Source: Lysinibacillus sphaericus
GTDB lineage: Bacteria; Bacillota; Bacilli; Bacillales_A; Planococcaceae
Direction: 5' to 3'
NCBI RefSeq assembly: GCF_001629735.1
Contig: NZ_CP015224.1
Coordinates: 2,294,001 to 2,358,000, forward strand
Length of the DNA stretch: 64,000 nt
The translations under genes were made by a program, and so were the position numbers. Within the stretch, counting starts at the first letter, position 1. The number at the start of each line of letters is the position of its first letter. Of the stretch, positions 24,317 through 32,306 are shown piece by piece. A model generated the notes under the pieces. That model searched no databases, was not told the DNA's origin, and saw only the letters and a program-made list of their open reading frames with translations.

Positions 24317-25384
24317 TTATTTCACTCCTGTTCCCATTACTTTATTAACTAATGCTTCAAGTTCATTTTCATTATTGTTTTTTGGAGCTTCTTCAGCTGC
24401 AATATTATTTAATTCAACTGCATCTTCAATACGGTTTTTCATTTGCACTTTGTTTTGTTCTTTTTGAGCATTCAAAATTTCCACTGCTGTTTCAGCTGCT
24501 GAAATACCAGTTTCGAATTTCGCCTTATTAACGATATTCTCCATACCTGGTTGAGCAAAGTTTTCAATATCCTGAATACGTTTACGCTCTTCAACAACAG
24601 CTTCTTTTTTGGCTGTATTACGAATTTGTTCTACTAATTCAGGATGCTTGTTTTGTAATTCTTGTAAGTCCATTTTTTGATCGTCTCCTTCTGCTTCCGG
24701 CTGTGTTACTGGACTGCCTGTCGAAACACTGTTTTTTACTACAATATTTGGATCTGTTGCACGTAAATTAAACATCTTGTCAATTACCGCTTTAGGTAAT
24801 AACCCATTTGCACCCACGTCTGTTTGAGCTGATGCAACAATTTTCATTTCTTCTGCAAACATAATTTCATCAACAAAACCATTTTCCACAGCTTGTTGAG
24901 CATTCATCCACGTTTCGGCATCCATCATTTGTTTCAATTCTTCATCTGATTTTTTTGTTTTTTCTTTATATGTCTGCATAATTGCATCATTTGTTTGAAT
25001 GAGAAGTTGTTTCATCGATTCCATTTCACGATAATCACCTTCTGCTATTACTGATGCATTGTGTATCATTAGCGCACCCACAGGAGCTATTACAACCTTT
25101 TTACTTGCCAATGCAATTATCGATGCAGCACTTGCACAAACACCTGATATTTCTGATACAGAGTTACCAGGGTATTTTTTTATATGCGTCCAAATTTCAG
25201 ATGCTGCATACACCGAACCACCAGGACTATTAATATTGACAACTAGCTCTTTTTCCTGATTATTTATAGCCCTGTCAATTTGTTGCATAATACGCTTTGG
25301 ACTTACTGCTGGTATTCCATACCAATCATAAATCCATTGTTCACCATCGGGTACAATAGCACCTCGAATATCAATCCTCGCCAT
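24317..25384 (-). CDS. Head maturation protease, ClpP-type, with scaffold-like tail
   Basis: A 355-residue serine protease. NSPGGSVYAASEI (about 52-64) forms the oxyanion region; the likely nucleophile is S85 in GVCASAASI and the histidine H108 in ALMIHNAS. Residues ~225-355 are charged and helical (MDLQELQNKHPELVEQIRNT), as expected for an internal scaffold fused to the protease, comparable to lambda C/Nu3. It overlaps the portal 3' end by 14 bases. Confidence 0.92.
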   Translation of the reverse strand: MARIDIRGAIVPDGEQWIYDWYGIPAVSPKRIMQQIDRAINNQEKELVVNINSPGGSVYAASEIWTHIKKYPGNSVSEISGVCASAASIIALASKKVVIAPVGALMIHNASVIAEGDYREMESMKQLLIQTNDAIMQTYKEKTKKSDEELKQMMDAETWMNAQQAVENGFVDEIMFAEEMKIVASAQTDVGANGLLPKAVIDKMFNLRATDPNIVVKNSVSTGSPVTQPEAEGDDQKMDLQELQNKHPELVEQIRNTAKKEAVVEERKRIQDIENFAQPGMENIVNKAKFETGISAAETAVEILNAQKEQNKVQMKNRIEDAVELNNIAAEEAPKNNNENELEALVNKVMGTGVK

Positions 25385-26948
25385 CTTCTTTCACCTCCTT
25401 TTGTTGAAGAGCACTTTTCATAAGCTCTATATAGGTGGCATCTAAACCTGCATCTCTACGTGCTTTTTCCTCTCGAATACGCTGTGAATGATTGTTCCAA
25501 TAGTTTGTGCCTGTAAGTTCGGCTGTTTCTTTTTCTCGTGTACTAAATCCGTTCTCCACTCTAATTACAGCAGCATTAACTTCTTTCAGCGGATCAAGTT
25601 GCCCTTGACTTGGACCATTCCACTCAGCGCCACAATAAGCTTTTCTAACAAGTGGATCATTCAAAAAACCAGGAGCATGTATACGACCAAGTAAAACAGC
25701 CTCAGTTAAAAACTCTTCATATACAGGCTGACAAAACTTAGTTGCAACGAATTTCCGTCTCATTCTAAACATTTTCCACGCTTCAATAAGTGCTGCTCGT
25801 GAGGCAGAATATGAACTTGTAAAATGTTTAAGTAACACTTCGTATGGTAGTTCTAATGCTGAACCCATCTGACGACAAACAGCCACAACAAAGGGATCAA
25901 AAGATGCATTATTTCGCGCTGGATTGGATGTACTCGCCTTTTCACCTTCCTCTAAAGCAATAATTGCACCTGCTCCTAACTCATAACTCAACTCATCGTC
26001 CTTATCTACTTGTTCTGATTCGTCAATGGCTTCACCAAAAACGGGACCAGTGTTACCTTCATCACCTTTCGTTTCAATAAAAACTGTGAACAAAGATGAT
26101 ACTAACGCTGCTGTTAATTCCGCTTCAGTATACCGATCCAATTGTTTCAGTGATTCAATAACAGGTGCTAAAATAGGAACACCTCTTCGTTGTTCTGGAC
26201 GCTCTGATTCCATTAAATGCAATATGTTTTGTCTGTTCGATTTTTTTCCAAACTTCTCAACTCTCTGCCACTCTTTTTTACCTGTAGAAGTTGTTAACGG
26301 ATGATGCTTAGAAATATGATAAGCAACTACTTCACCGTATTTACCAAGCTCTACACCATTTATAATGTTTGGATTGTTACCAGGTGGAGAAGAAGTGCGA
26401 TCCGCTTCAATAAGCTGTACTCTCAAACTATATAAATGATGCCCATGGTGTCGGTATGGCAATAATACAAATACTTCACCTGACATTAAAAAAGATAAGA
26501 AGGACAACTGTTGTAATTCATAAAAATCATGCATTTGTAGAGCATCACATAATATTGATTCAGACCATAAAGCAAATTCTCGTTCTACAGTTGTCTCCCA
26601 TACATCGGCTTCTTCCTCTGTCAAACCTAAAAATTCATGGTCTATTCGGGCATTTAACACCAATCCACCACCAACAACATTAGTACGTATATTTTTTAAT
26701 GCCCCAGTTGCTAAAGGTGTATTCATGTACAAATCCCTAGAACGTTGGCGAAGAGTATCTAAATTTTCATCAATATCCTCTTTTGTACTACCGCCTTTAA
26801 ACAGCCAACCAAGCATTGATTTCTTTCGCCTACTGGCACCACTGTTTGAGTAACCTGTATTCATAATATTTAATCTTTTCCGTGCCCCAACACGTTTTAG
26901 GGCTCTTTCAGGAGATACCATCGCTATAGCCTTGTCTACAAGATTCAT
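25371..26948 (-). CDS. Portal protein, lambda gpB family
   Basis: A 525-residue portal through which DNA enters and leaves. DLYMNTPLATGALKNIRTNV near 72 and QLSFLSFLMSGEVFVLLPYR near 147 are typical, as are ALELPYEVLLKHFTSSYSAS and AALIEAWKMFRMRRKFVATK toward the C-terminus. RBS GGAGGTG precedes the ATG. Its position after terminase and the gpW-like gene follows lambda order. Confidence 0.94.
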   Translation of the reverse strand: MNLVDKAIAMVSPERALKRVGARKRLNIMNTGYSNSGASRRKKSMLGWLFKGGSTKEDIDENLDTLRQRSRDLYMNTPLATGALKNIRTNVVGGGLVLNARIDHEFLGLTEEEADVWETTVEREFALWSESILCDALQMHDFYELQQLSFLSFLMSGEVFVLLPYRHHGHHLYSLRVQLIEADRTSSPPGNNPNIINGVELGKYGEVVAYHISKHHPLTTSTGKKEWQRVEKFGKKSNRQNILHLMESERPEQRRGVPILAPVIESLKQLDRYTEAELTAALVSSLFTVFIETKGDEGNTGPVFGEAIDESEQVDKDDELSYELGAGAIIALEEGEKASTSNPARNNASFDPFVVAVCRQMGSALELPYEVLLKHFTSSYSASRAALIEAWKMFRMRRKFVATKFCQPVYEEFLTEAVLLGRIHAPGFLNDPLVRKAYCGAEWNGPSQGQLDPLKEVNAAVIRVENGFSTREKETAELTGTNYWNNHSQRIREEKARRDAGLDATYIELMKSALQQKEVKEDGED

Positions 26949-26963
26949 GAATGTTACACCTCC

Positions 26964-27197
26964 TTACAAATCACGCGGCACTACTCTCATGACGCGTCTT
27001 TTACTACGACCACTTAATTTTTCCTCTGCTTGAAATAGTTCTTTTTTCCAAAACTTTATTTGTTCTCGAACTTGTGCCAAGTTAGCACGCTCTAATCGCC
27101 TGTTATCTATTGAATAACTTTGGCCATTTGCAATTGCTTCTTCTGCATCTAGCCACATTTGTAGTCGTTTATTTATCTCTTGAACAGAAAATGCCAT
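26964..27197 (-). CDS. gpW-like head-tail joining protein
   Basis: A 77-residue protein starting AFSVQEINKRLQMWLDAEEA, followed by an Arg/Glu-rich helix (RLERANLAQVREQIKFWKKE). This is the usual form of gpW/DUF6148 proteins between terminase and portal. In lambda gpW binds the portal to stabilise packaged DNA. It overlaps the terminase stop by 25 bases. Confidence 0.85.
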   Translation of the reverse strand: MAFSVQEINKRLQMWLDAEEAIANGQSYSIDNRRLERANLAQVREQIKFWKKELFQAEEKLSGRSKRRVMRVVPRDL

Positions 27198-28984
27198 ATG
27201 CTACAAACCTTTCGAAATAGTTCTTCTTTTTTTTTACGCCTTACCGTTTGGGTATACACACTACCATTTAGTTTATGGTCCTTTAAATACTGCAAATCAG
27301 GGTTCAAAATTCTTAATGCTGCAGTGGCATAGTTCCTCAAATCTAATGGTTCATTCCTTATTCCGGATGTTCGTTTTACCCATTTTTGTTTGGGAACACC
27401 ACCAACCCAAAGTGTTTTCTTATACTCTGATGTAAGACCAACAAAAAAGGCCTCATCATATCCCTTTTCAGCTTCTGTAGGGAAATGACAATAACCTGGT
27501 TTATCTTCAAATTCAATTTTCAAACGCGATGTAATTAAATCTTTTCCTTCATCAACACCAATTGAAAATAGATGCACGTTTTGGCGACCAACCTTAGAAG
27601 GTTTATTGATAAATGGAACACCGCTTCCGCCTCGGCCCTTTATTGCAAATACACGTCTATGCTCTCTTTCCTTACAGAAATCATATACTTCACTTGTATA
27701 ATGCCCTCCGCTGTCCACACATGTAGCTGAAATCGATAACCTAGCACCATCATTACAAACCCATTCGTTTAACAAGAACGTATCCAGTTGGTCCCAAACC
27801 GTTTTCTGTCCTGGATCACCATAAAATATCTTATAAGATATACCCCAACTAGTTTCGCTGATTCCCCAACCTACTATTTCAACCTCCAAACGATCATCTT
27901 GGACATCGACTCCTGCAGTTAAGACCAAAACGCCCTCCGGAATATCACAATTATAAGGTTTTCGTCTCGCCACTAACCTCGCGTGATCCTGTTCGCTACT
28001 ATGCTCTTCCCACGATTCCCCTAAAGTTGTGTTTTTCCAAGTTTTCAGCGTTTCCATACCTTTTCTTTTAGCTTCCTTAAACTCTGCAATAATCTTGGAC
28101 CACTTTTCCCAAGGCGAAGCAAGTGCATTCAGATGAAAACCTCGTTTTAAAGCTTCAGGGTTCCTAGCAATCCATCGACCAGGGCGTGATTTCCATTCAA
28201 CTTCCGTGTGTTCTGTTTTACATTCTACACACTCCATCGTAACTGTTTCAAACCTAATTTGTGGCCAGCTATACGGTTGAAAATATCCACAACTTGGGCA
28301 CGCAACACACCATTGTTCTTTCGTGCTTTCTTCGTATTCCGCTTCAATTCTGGACGCTCCTTTGATAGTTGGCGTTGACACTGACACCCACTTGTTGTTC
28401 CAGAACGTTTTAGTTCTCTTTTGCGCAAGTGCTAACGGATCTCCCTCTGCTCCTGCAGACGGTGGAAATCTATCTACCTCATCAGCCAGTACTATTCGAA
28501 CTGGACGTGAAGCTAAACTTGCAGGCGAATTTGCTCCTACAAGCGTTAAATGACCACCTGCAAACTTCTTTTGAAGAAGTGTATTGTTACCATCTTTTGC
28601 TTTAGGACTGTTAACTTTCTTAGACAAAGCTGGCGTATCACGTATCATCGATGCTATACGATCTTTTGAATAAGCTTCGGCCATTTCAAGTGTCGGCTGC
28701 ATTAATAGCATTGGTGCTGGATCATAATCAATATGATAGCCAATAATATTATTAATGATTTCCGACTTTCCAACCTGGGCAGAGGACATTACAACAATTT
28801 GATCCACATCAGGATCATTTACAGCATCCATTATTTCACGTTGATAAGGTGCACGATCTGTATTCCATCGACCATGTTCTGCAGAGGCTTCTTTAGACAA
28901 CACCCTATGTTTATCTGCCCATTGTGATACGGTTAATTTAGGTGGTGGTGCTACCAAGCTTGCTATCTTATTGAACAGGTTCAT
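27173..28984 (-). CDS. Terminase large subunit, lambda gpA family
   Basis: The ATPase-nuclease that cuts concatemers at cos and pumps DNA. The P-loop-like QIVVMSSAQVGKSEI and Walker B VRIVLADEVDRFP are present. A zinc-like CPSCGYF...CVECKTEH pair (about 235-265) is typical of gpA. Nuclease acidic residues lie in TAGVDVQDDRLEVEIVGWG. The frame is open to 29011 through a Met-rich stretch; ATG at 28984 (MNLFNKIASL) is a better start, overlapping the small-subunit stop. About 603 residues. Confidence 0.94.
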   Translation of the reverse strand: MNLFNKIASLVAPPPKLTVSQWADKHRVLSKEASAEHGRWNTDRAPYQREIMDAVNDPDVDQIVVMSSAQVGKSEIINNIIGYHIDYDPAPMLLMQPTLEMAEAYSKDRIASMIRDTPALSKKVNSPKAKDGNNTLLQKKFAGGHLTLVGANSPASLASRPVRIVLADEVDRFPPSAGAEGDPLALAQKRTKTFWNNKWVSVSTPTIKGASRIEAEYEESTKEQWCVACPSCGYFQPYSWPQIRFETVTMECVECKTEHTEVEWKSRPGRWIARNPEALKRGFHLNALASPWEKWSKIIAEFKEAKRKGMETLKTWKNTTLGESWEEHSSEQDHARLVARRKPYNCDIPEGVLVLTAGVDVQDDRLEVEIVGWGISETSWGISYKIFYGDPGQKTVWDQLDTFLLNEWVCNDGARLSISATCVDSGGHYTSEVYDFCKEREHRRVFAIKGRGGSGVPFINKPSKVGRQNVHLFSIGVDEGKDLITSRLKIEFEDKPGYCHFPTEAEKGYDEAFFVGLTSEYKKTLWVGGVPKQKWVKRTSGIRNEPLDLRNYATAALRILNPDLQYLKDHKLNGSVYTQTVRRKKKEELFRKVCSIWHFLFKR

Positions 28985-29546
28985 CGTTTGTTTCCGAACC
29001 ATCATCATCACCTACCATTTCTACTTCTACATCATCCTCAATGAAATATTGCGTTGGATTATACTTAGCCAACTCTGACAAAGCTTCATGTATATCCCTT
29101 TCCAAAATGGCTTCAATCAATTTAGGATCATTTTTATTGACCAACTGTAATGCTACCTTGGATGGGAGAGACAACATCTTCGAACGAAATGCCATCACCA
29201 TATGATTCTGAACCTTCTCCACCTCATCAGCTTTGTGCATTTCTTTTTTTATATGAGCTAGTTCAATCTCTGCCTTTTCTCGTTTCGCCTTTTCATGTAG
29301 CCATTTCTCATAGTCTAGTGATTCCATTACCTTACTTTCATCTATCCCATCAAAGGACATTTTAAGAAAAGTAATATATCGGCTCACTGTGTCTATAAGA
29401 TCATAACGACCATGCGTAACACGAGAAATGACACCTTCCTCAACCAAGTAACGAACATTACGTTCTGTCATATTGAACATTTTGGCAATCGACTTGGTAT
29501 TTACGACTGTTTTTTCATCCAGCTTCGTTTTTGCTGTTTCACTCAA
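28968..29546 (-). CDS. Terminase small subunit, Nu1-like
   Basis: A 192-residue DNA-binding subunit. VVNTKSIAKMFNMTERNVRY, then LVEEGVISRVTHGRYDLIDT is the winged-HTH of lambda Nu1-type proteins that recognise cosB. A charged coiled coil follows (LHEKAKREKAEIELAHIKKE), and the acidic C-terminus probably binds the large subunit. The start is TTG with a strong GGAGGTG. A candidate cos dyad lies 68 bases upstream. Confidence 0.88.
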   Translation of the reverse strand: MSETAKTKLDEKTVVNTKSIAKMFNMTERNVRYLVEEGVISRVTHGRYDLIDTVSRYITFLKMSFDGIDESKVMESLDYEKWLHEKAKREKAEIELAHIKKEMHKADEVEKVQNHMVMAFRSKMLSLPSKVALQLVNKNDPKLIEAILERDIHEALSELAKYNPTQYFIEDDVEVEMVGDDDGSETNDEPVQ

Positions 29547-29613
29547 ATTCTCACCTCCTTTTCTGAAAGGATGGAAGGAACGCTTATTTCCCCCATATAT
29601 CTAGACTGTTTTT

Positions 29614-29629
29614 GGGGCTCGCGAGACCC
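29614..29629. other. Candidate cos site (GC-rich dyad)
   Basis: GGGGCTCGCGAGACCC is a 16-bp dyad with one mismatched pair around the perfect palindrome CTCGCGAG, followed by GCAGG. It is the most GC-rich spot of an AT-rich neighbourhood, directly upstream of the Nu1/gpA terminase genes. Staggered nicking here would give cohesive ends. The cut positions are not determinable. Confidence 0.55.
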
Positions 29630-29695
29630 GCAGGCTTTCTATATATCGCCAGGAGAACCTAAAAAAATAAAAAAGCGATACAGAACGTGTCTGCA

Positions 29696-29890
29696 TCACT
29701 CTTGTTTGTACGGTTTAATTGGTTCACTAATCATTGATAAAAACGAAGGTGCACCATTCACAGCTTTTACTAATCTCGCAAGTGTTGATAGCTCATCATG
29801 TGTTGCCATCACTGGATCTAATACCTTAACTCTTCTAGTGATGAGGTCTGCAACAGCCTCGTTCATTTTATCTACTTTACTTTGTTCCAA
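29696..29890 (-). CDS. Small hypothetical protein upstream of cos
   Basis: A 64-residue, mostly helical protein (MEQSKVDKMNEAVADLITRR) of unknown function. The start is TTG with AAGGGGG eleven bases upstream. It is the first gene in the late direction after the regulatory gap and lies upstream of the cos candidate. The position often holds HNH endonucleases in related phages, but no HNH motif is visible here. Confidence 0.5.
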   Translation of the reverse strand: MEQSKVDKMNEAVADLITRRVKVLDPVMATHDELSTLARLVKAVNGAPSFLSMISEPIKPYKQE

Positions 29891-29978
29891 CGTGAGTATT
29901 CCCCCTTATATTTGTATTGTTACTGTCCTTATCCATGTACTGCATACTAACATACTAGCACAGCTAAAATTAGAATCT

Positions 29979-30006
29979 CTGCCAATAGTCTGCCAAAATC
30001 CTGCCA
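29979..30006 (-). promoter_or_regulatory. Three TGGCAG repeats phased at 11 bp
   Basis: On the minus strand TGGCAG occurs at 29979-29984, 29990-29995 and 30001-30006, exactly 11 bp apart. About 22 bases downstream lies an extended -10 (TGCTAGTAT). The gap 29891-30250 holds no other recognisable feature. It fits an activator site for late transcription. Confidence 0.5.
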
Positions 30007-30250
30007 TGTTTGTGACATCCAACATTCTTTCCTAAAGGCAATACAAGCCATTTACAGCCTTTTTCTTATATTCCTCACATTAACATAACATATATTCTGT
30101 TAAGCTCCTGTAGCCCCTTTAAACGCAATCACAGCATGGCTTCATCGCAACTTCCTTTTATGAGCTTTACATGGTTATATTGAAGCAATGTCTTTCGTCT
30201 TCTAATGTATTGAATAGTGACAAATCTTTTCATCTTTCCGTTATTGGGCA

Positions 30251-30283
30251 AAATAAAAAGCAATCCATTTTTCATAGATTGCT
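30251..30283 (-). terminator. Terminator after the tyrosine recombinase gene
   Basis: AGCAATC (30259-30265) and GATTGCT (30277-30283) pair; the minus strand continues TTTTTATTTT. Confidence 0.75.
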
Positions 30284-30284
30284 C

Positions 30285-30866
30285 TCATCGTTTGTAGCGT
30301 AATTTTCTACGCGCATTATCCTTGGCCTCCTGGTTAACCCCTATGTAGCGTAATGTTATGTATTCAGAACTATGTCCGAATATATCTTGTAATAACGCTA
30401 CATCTTTGGAATCCATGTAAATATGATAGCCGAATGTCTTTCGTAAAGTATGCGTACCGATTTCACTTAATCCACAAGCAAAGGCTGCCTCTCTTAGAAT
30501 GTCATATGCTCTTACCCGTGTGATCGGTTTATTCTTCCCTTGCCTTGATTTGAATAGATACTCATCATCCTTTAATTCTTGGCCATAGGCACTGATCATT
30601 TTTTTCAGTTCAGGTACAAGAACAATTCGCGTTTTACTCATTACTTTTTTATTTTTCTTCCTAGTCTTTTTGGTTTTCATTTCGGTGATATAAAAGACAT
30701 CTTTATTGTATACATCATTCTTCTTCACGCGTAGTATGTCGCTAATCCGTAGCCCTGTATAAATACCAAAACAAAATAATAATTCATCTCGTTTATTCTT
30801 ACTGGCCAGATATTCTTGCACGTCTACTACTTTATCTATGTCGCGTATCGGTTGTACAAAATTCAT
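30285..30866 (-). CDS. Small tyrosine recombinase (catalytic domain only)
   Basis: A 193-residue member of the tyrosine recombinase family. Catalytic residues appear in order: R in YTGLRISDIL, K in MKTKKTRKK or nearby, H-x-x-R in GTHTLRKTFG, H in IFGHSS and Y in ITLRYIG. The N-terminal arm-binding domain of true integrases is missing. Since the serine recombinase sits at attR, this is probably not the integrase. Similar short recombinases lie between ArpU and terminase in many Firmicutes phages, with unclear role. It overlaps ArpU by four bases. Confidence 0.88.
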   Translation of the reverse strand: MNFVQPIRDIDKVVDVQEYLASKNKRDELLFCFGIYTGLRISDILRVKKNDVYNKDVFYITEMKTKKTRKKNKKVMSKTRIVLVPELKKMISAYGQELKDDEYLFKSRQGKNKPITRVRAYDILREAAFACGLSEIGTHTLRKTFGYHIYMDSKDVALLQDIFGHSSEYITLRYIGVNQEAKDNARRKLRYKR

Positions 30867-31330
30867 GGCCCCACCACCTCATGCGCTTGATACACTATTT
30901 TCCCCAATGCTAGCGCCAGTTTATACAGGGCCTGTGTTCGCACACGGTAAAACTTGCGTTCTGATACACTTAACTCCAAGCATATTTCATAATTGTACAT
31001 AGGCTCTATATCTAAATACGCTAATGTGATGAGTTTCCGTTCCATCACCGTTAGTTTGCTTAACCCACAATTAAACCAGGTGAAAAAGCGTTCACACTCT
31101 CGGAAGTGATCAACACTTATAATGGCTGCTGTTTCGACACTGGATTGTTTGATGTTCGAGAATGTTGGCATTTCAAGCGTGTATTTAGCGGTAATCGCTG
31201 GCATAAATTCGTCCGGTGTTGTTAACGAGAATGTTCGGTACTGTCTGAGCGTGGCTTCTATTGCTTGTTGAGTTGCTTGTCCGTCAATGTTTTGTAAAAG
31301 ATCTTTCATAGGTTGTGGCCACCCTTTCAT
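30863..31330 (-). CDS. ArpU-family late transcriptional regulator
   Basis: A 155-residue protein. The C-terminal half (LSKLTVMERKLITLAYLDIE, then YNYEICLELSVSERKFYRVR) is a sigma-70-region-4-like HTH as in ArpU/LtF-type phage regulators. These activate packaging, structural and lysis genes. It lies at the end of the early region, just ahead of the late genes. The TGGCAG repeats about 860 bp downstream are a possible target (inference). Confidence 0.85.
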   Translation of the reverse strand: MKGWPQPMKDLLQNIDGQATQQAIEATLRQYRTFSLTTPDEFMPAITAKYTLEMPTFSNIKQSSVETAAIISVDHFRECERFFTWFNCGLSKLTVMERKLITLAYLDIEPMYNYEICLELSVSERKFYRVRTQALYKLALALGKIVYQAHEVVGP

Positions 31331-31335
31331 TTATG

Positions 31336-31671
31336 CTATCGAATGATTTTGTTTACTCGATTTCTTGGCTTTCGATTGAATACCTGGTGAACAATACGTG
31401 GACGCTTCAAACACAATTTATGAATTTGTTTCATTACTTGTCTGCGTGGCTCTATACTTTCTAGGGCTGTAGCTACTTCTTCAGCTGTCATAGAGGTAAA
31501 AATCCCTACATTTCCTGCAAACATCATCATAGCTTCCTGTAACTGTTCTACACTTGCACCCCAAGCTTCAGCAATTTGCATTAATGCAGCTGCTACTCTT
31601 TCAGCATGCATTGCTGTTTCTTGTCCAAAAACAATTGCTGTATCCTTCATGCCTTTGTCTAATTCAATCAT
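31336..31671 (-). CDS. Hypothetical early protein
   Basis: A 111-residue protein with an alanine- and methionine-rich helical first part (VAAALMQIAEAWGASVEQLQ) and a very basic end (NRKPRNRVNKIIR) suggesting nucleic-acid contact. It precedes ArpU by five bases in the same direction, so it is co-transcribed. A strong terminator lies upstream, between it and the early genes. I do not recognise the family. Confidence 0.55.
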   Translation of the reverse strand: MIELDKGMKDTAIVFGQETAMHAERVAAALMQIAEAWGASVEQLQEAMMMFAGNVGIFTSMTAEEVATALESIEPRRQVMKQIHKLCLKRPRIVHQVFNRKPRNRVNKIIR

Positions 31672-31694
31672 TGTTTATCCCTCTCCCCTCAATT

Positions 31695-31741
31695 AAAAAA
31701 GCAACAAACACAATGCCAAATTTTGCACTGTTGTTTGTTGC
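31695..31741 (-). terminator. Strong early-operon terminator
   Basis: GCAACAAACA (31701-31710) and TGTTTGTTGC (31732-31741) form a perfect 10-bp stem; six T follow on the minus strand (31695-31700). Confidence 0.85.
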
Positions 31742-31765
31742 CCGTCGGTTCTTCCGTAAGGACCA

Positions 31766-31924
31766 TTATTTAGTTCTTTTAATCCGTATACGCTGTGTTC
31801 TTTCTACATCTAGCACTTGTTCATTTTTCCAATAAATCACGTCTTGACCATGTGTTTTCGGTTCAAGTTTAGTTATTTCACCTTCTTGTACAATATAGAC
31901 GCCATCTTCCATTTTTTCATTCAT
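31766..31924 (-). CDS. Small phage protein, DUF3954-like
   Basis: A 52-residue protein beginning MNEKMEDGVYIVQEGEITKL and ending in a very basic tail. The pattern 'GVYIVQ-EGE' followed by a Trp-containing strand (GQDVIYWKNE) fits DUF3954/XtrA-type small phage proteins. It overlaps the stop of the preceding small gene and is followed by the early terminator. Function unknown. It falls below usual ORF-length cutoffs but has a plausible start and context. Confidence 0.65.
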   Translation of the reverse strand: MNEKMEDGVYIVQEGEITKLEPKTHGQDVIYWKNEQVLDVERTQRIRIKRTK

Positions 31925-32178
31925 AAATACTCCCCATTTCTCTTACAACTTCTCTAAATTCATTTTCTGTCATATTGTTGGGTACAAATCTATCAATAAC
32001 TTCCGAAAACGGTTTTAGATGATTCACCAATATATTAAAAGCTTCTTCTTTATTTCTAACTGTTCCAGTAACATTATTTATATATTCATCTTCTGTCATA
32101 TTCCAATGCGTAGGACAATAGAATTGAAGAAAACCGACAAAACAAGCCGTTTGGTTGTTTTGAAATAAATGCTCCCAA
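31917..32178 (-). pseudogene. Frameshifted small phage gene
   Basis: From TTG at 32178, behind the RBS GAGGTGAT, the frame encodes MGAFISKQPNGLFCRFSSI. The natural continuation (CPTHWNMTEDEYI ... PNNMTENEFREVVREMG) is in another frame from about 32120. From memory, these two parts are joined in one ~85-residue protein common in Bacillus phages. A one-base gain or two-base loss near 32121 would explain the split. The 89-residue open frame in this stretch therefore begins with noncoding-frame sequence. Sequencing error cannot be excluded. Confidence 0.65.
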
Positions 32179-32206
32179 AAGATCACCTCAATTATGCTGA
32201 TAGATA

Positions 32207-32262
32207 TGATATACTTAAAAAGTATAGTTTGGTTGAGTAGTAGGTGACTGCTACTCTTTTTT
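32207..32262 (+). ncRNA. Possible short plus-strand transcript (extended -10 plus hairpin terminator)
   Basis: TGATATACT (32207-32215) is a good extended -10. About 20 bases later GAGTAG/CTACTC (32235-32240/32251-32256) with six T makes a terminator on the plus strand. No plus-strand gene is present. If transcribed it would be about 40 bases and antisense to the leader of the early genes. Confidence 0.3.
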
Positions 32263-32270
32263 ATGCTTTC

Positions 32271-32302
32271 TAAAAGCTACCCTAATTCCTCATATTGGGT
32301 AG
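32271..32302 (-). terminator. Hairpin after the nuclease-like gene
   Basis: CTACCC (32277-32282) and GGGTAG (32297-32302) pair; TTTT follows on the minus strand. Probably a partial early terminator. Confidence 0.5.
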
Positions 32303-32306
32303 TAAG

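Noticed and set aside
30285-30866. Tyrosine recombinase as the prophage integrase
   Set aside because: It lacks the arm-binding domain and lies far from the attachment sites; the serine recombinase sits at attR and the core is short, as for serine enzymes.
31917-32186. 89-residue protein read from the GTG at 32186
   Set aside because: The GTG is part of the GAGGTGAT ribosome binding site and the first ~25 residues are in the wrong frame compared with the protein-like frame starting at 32178.
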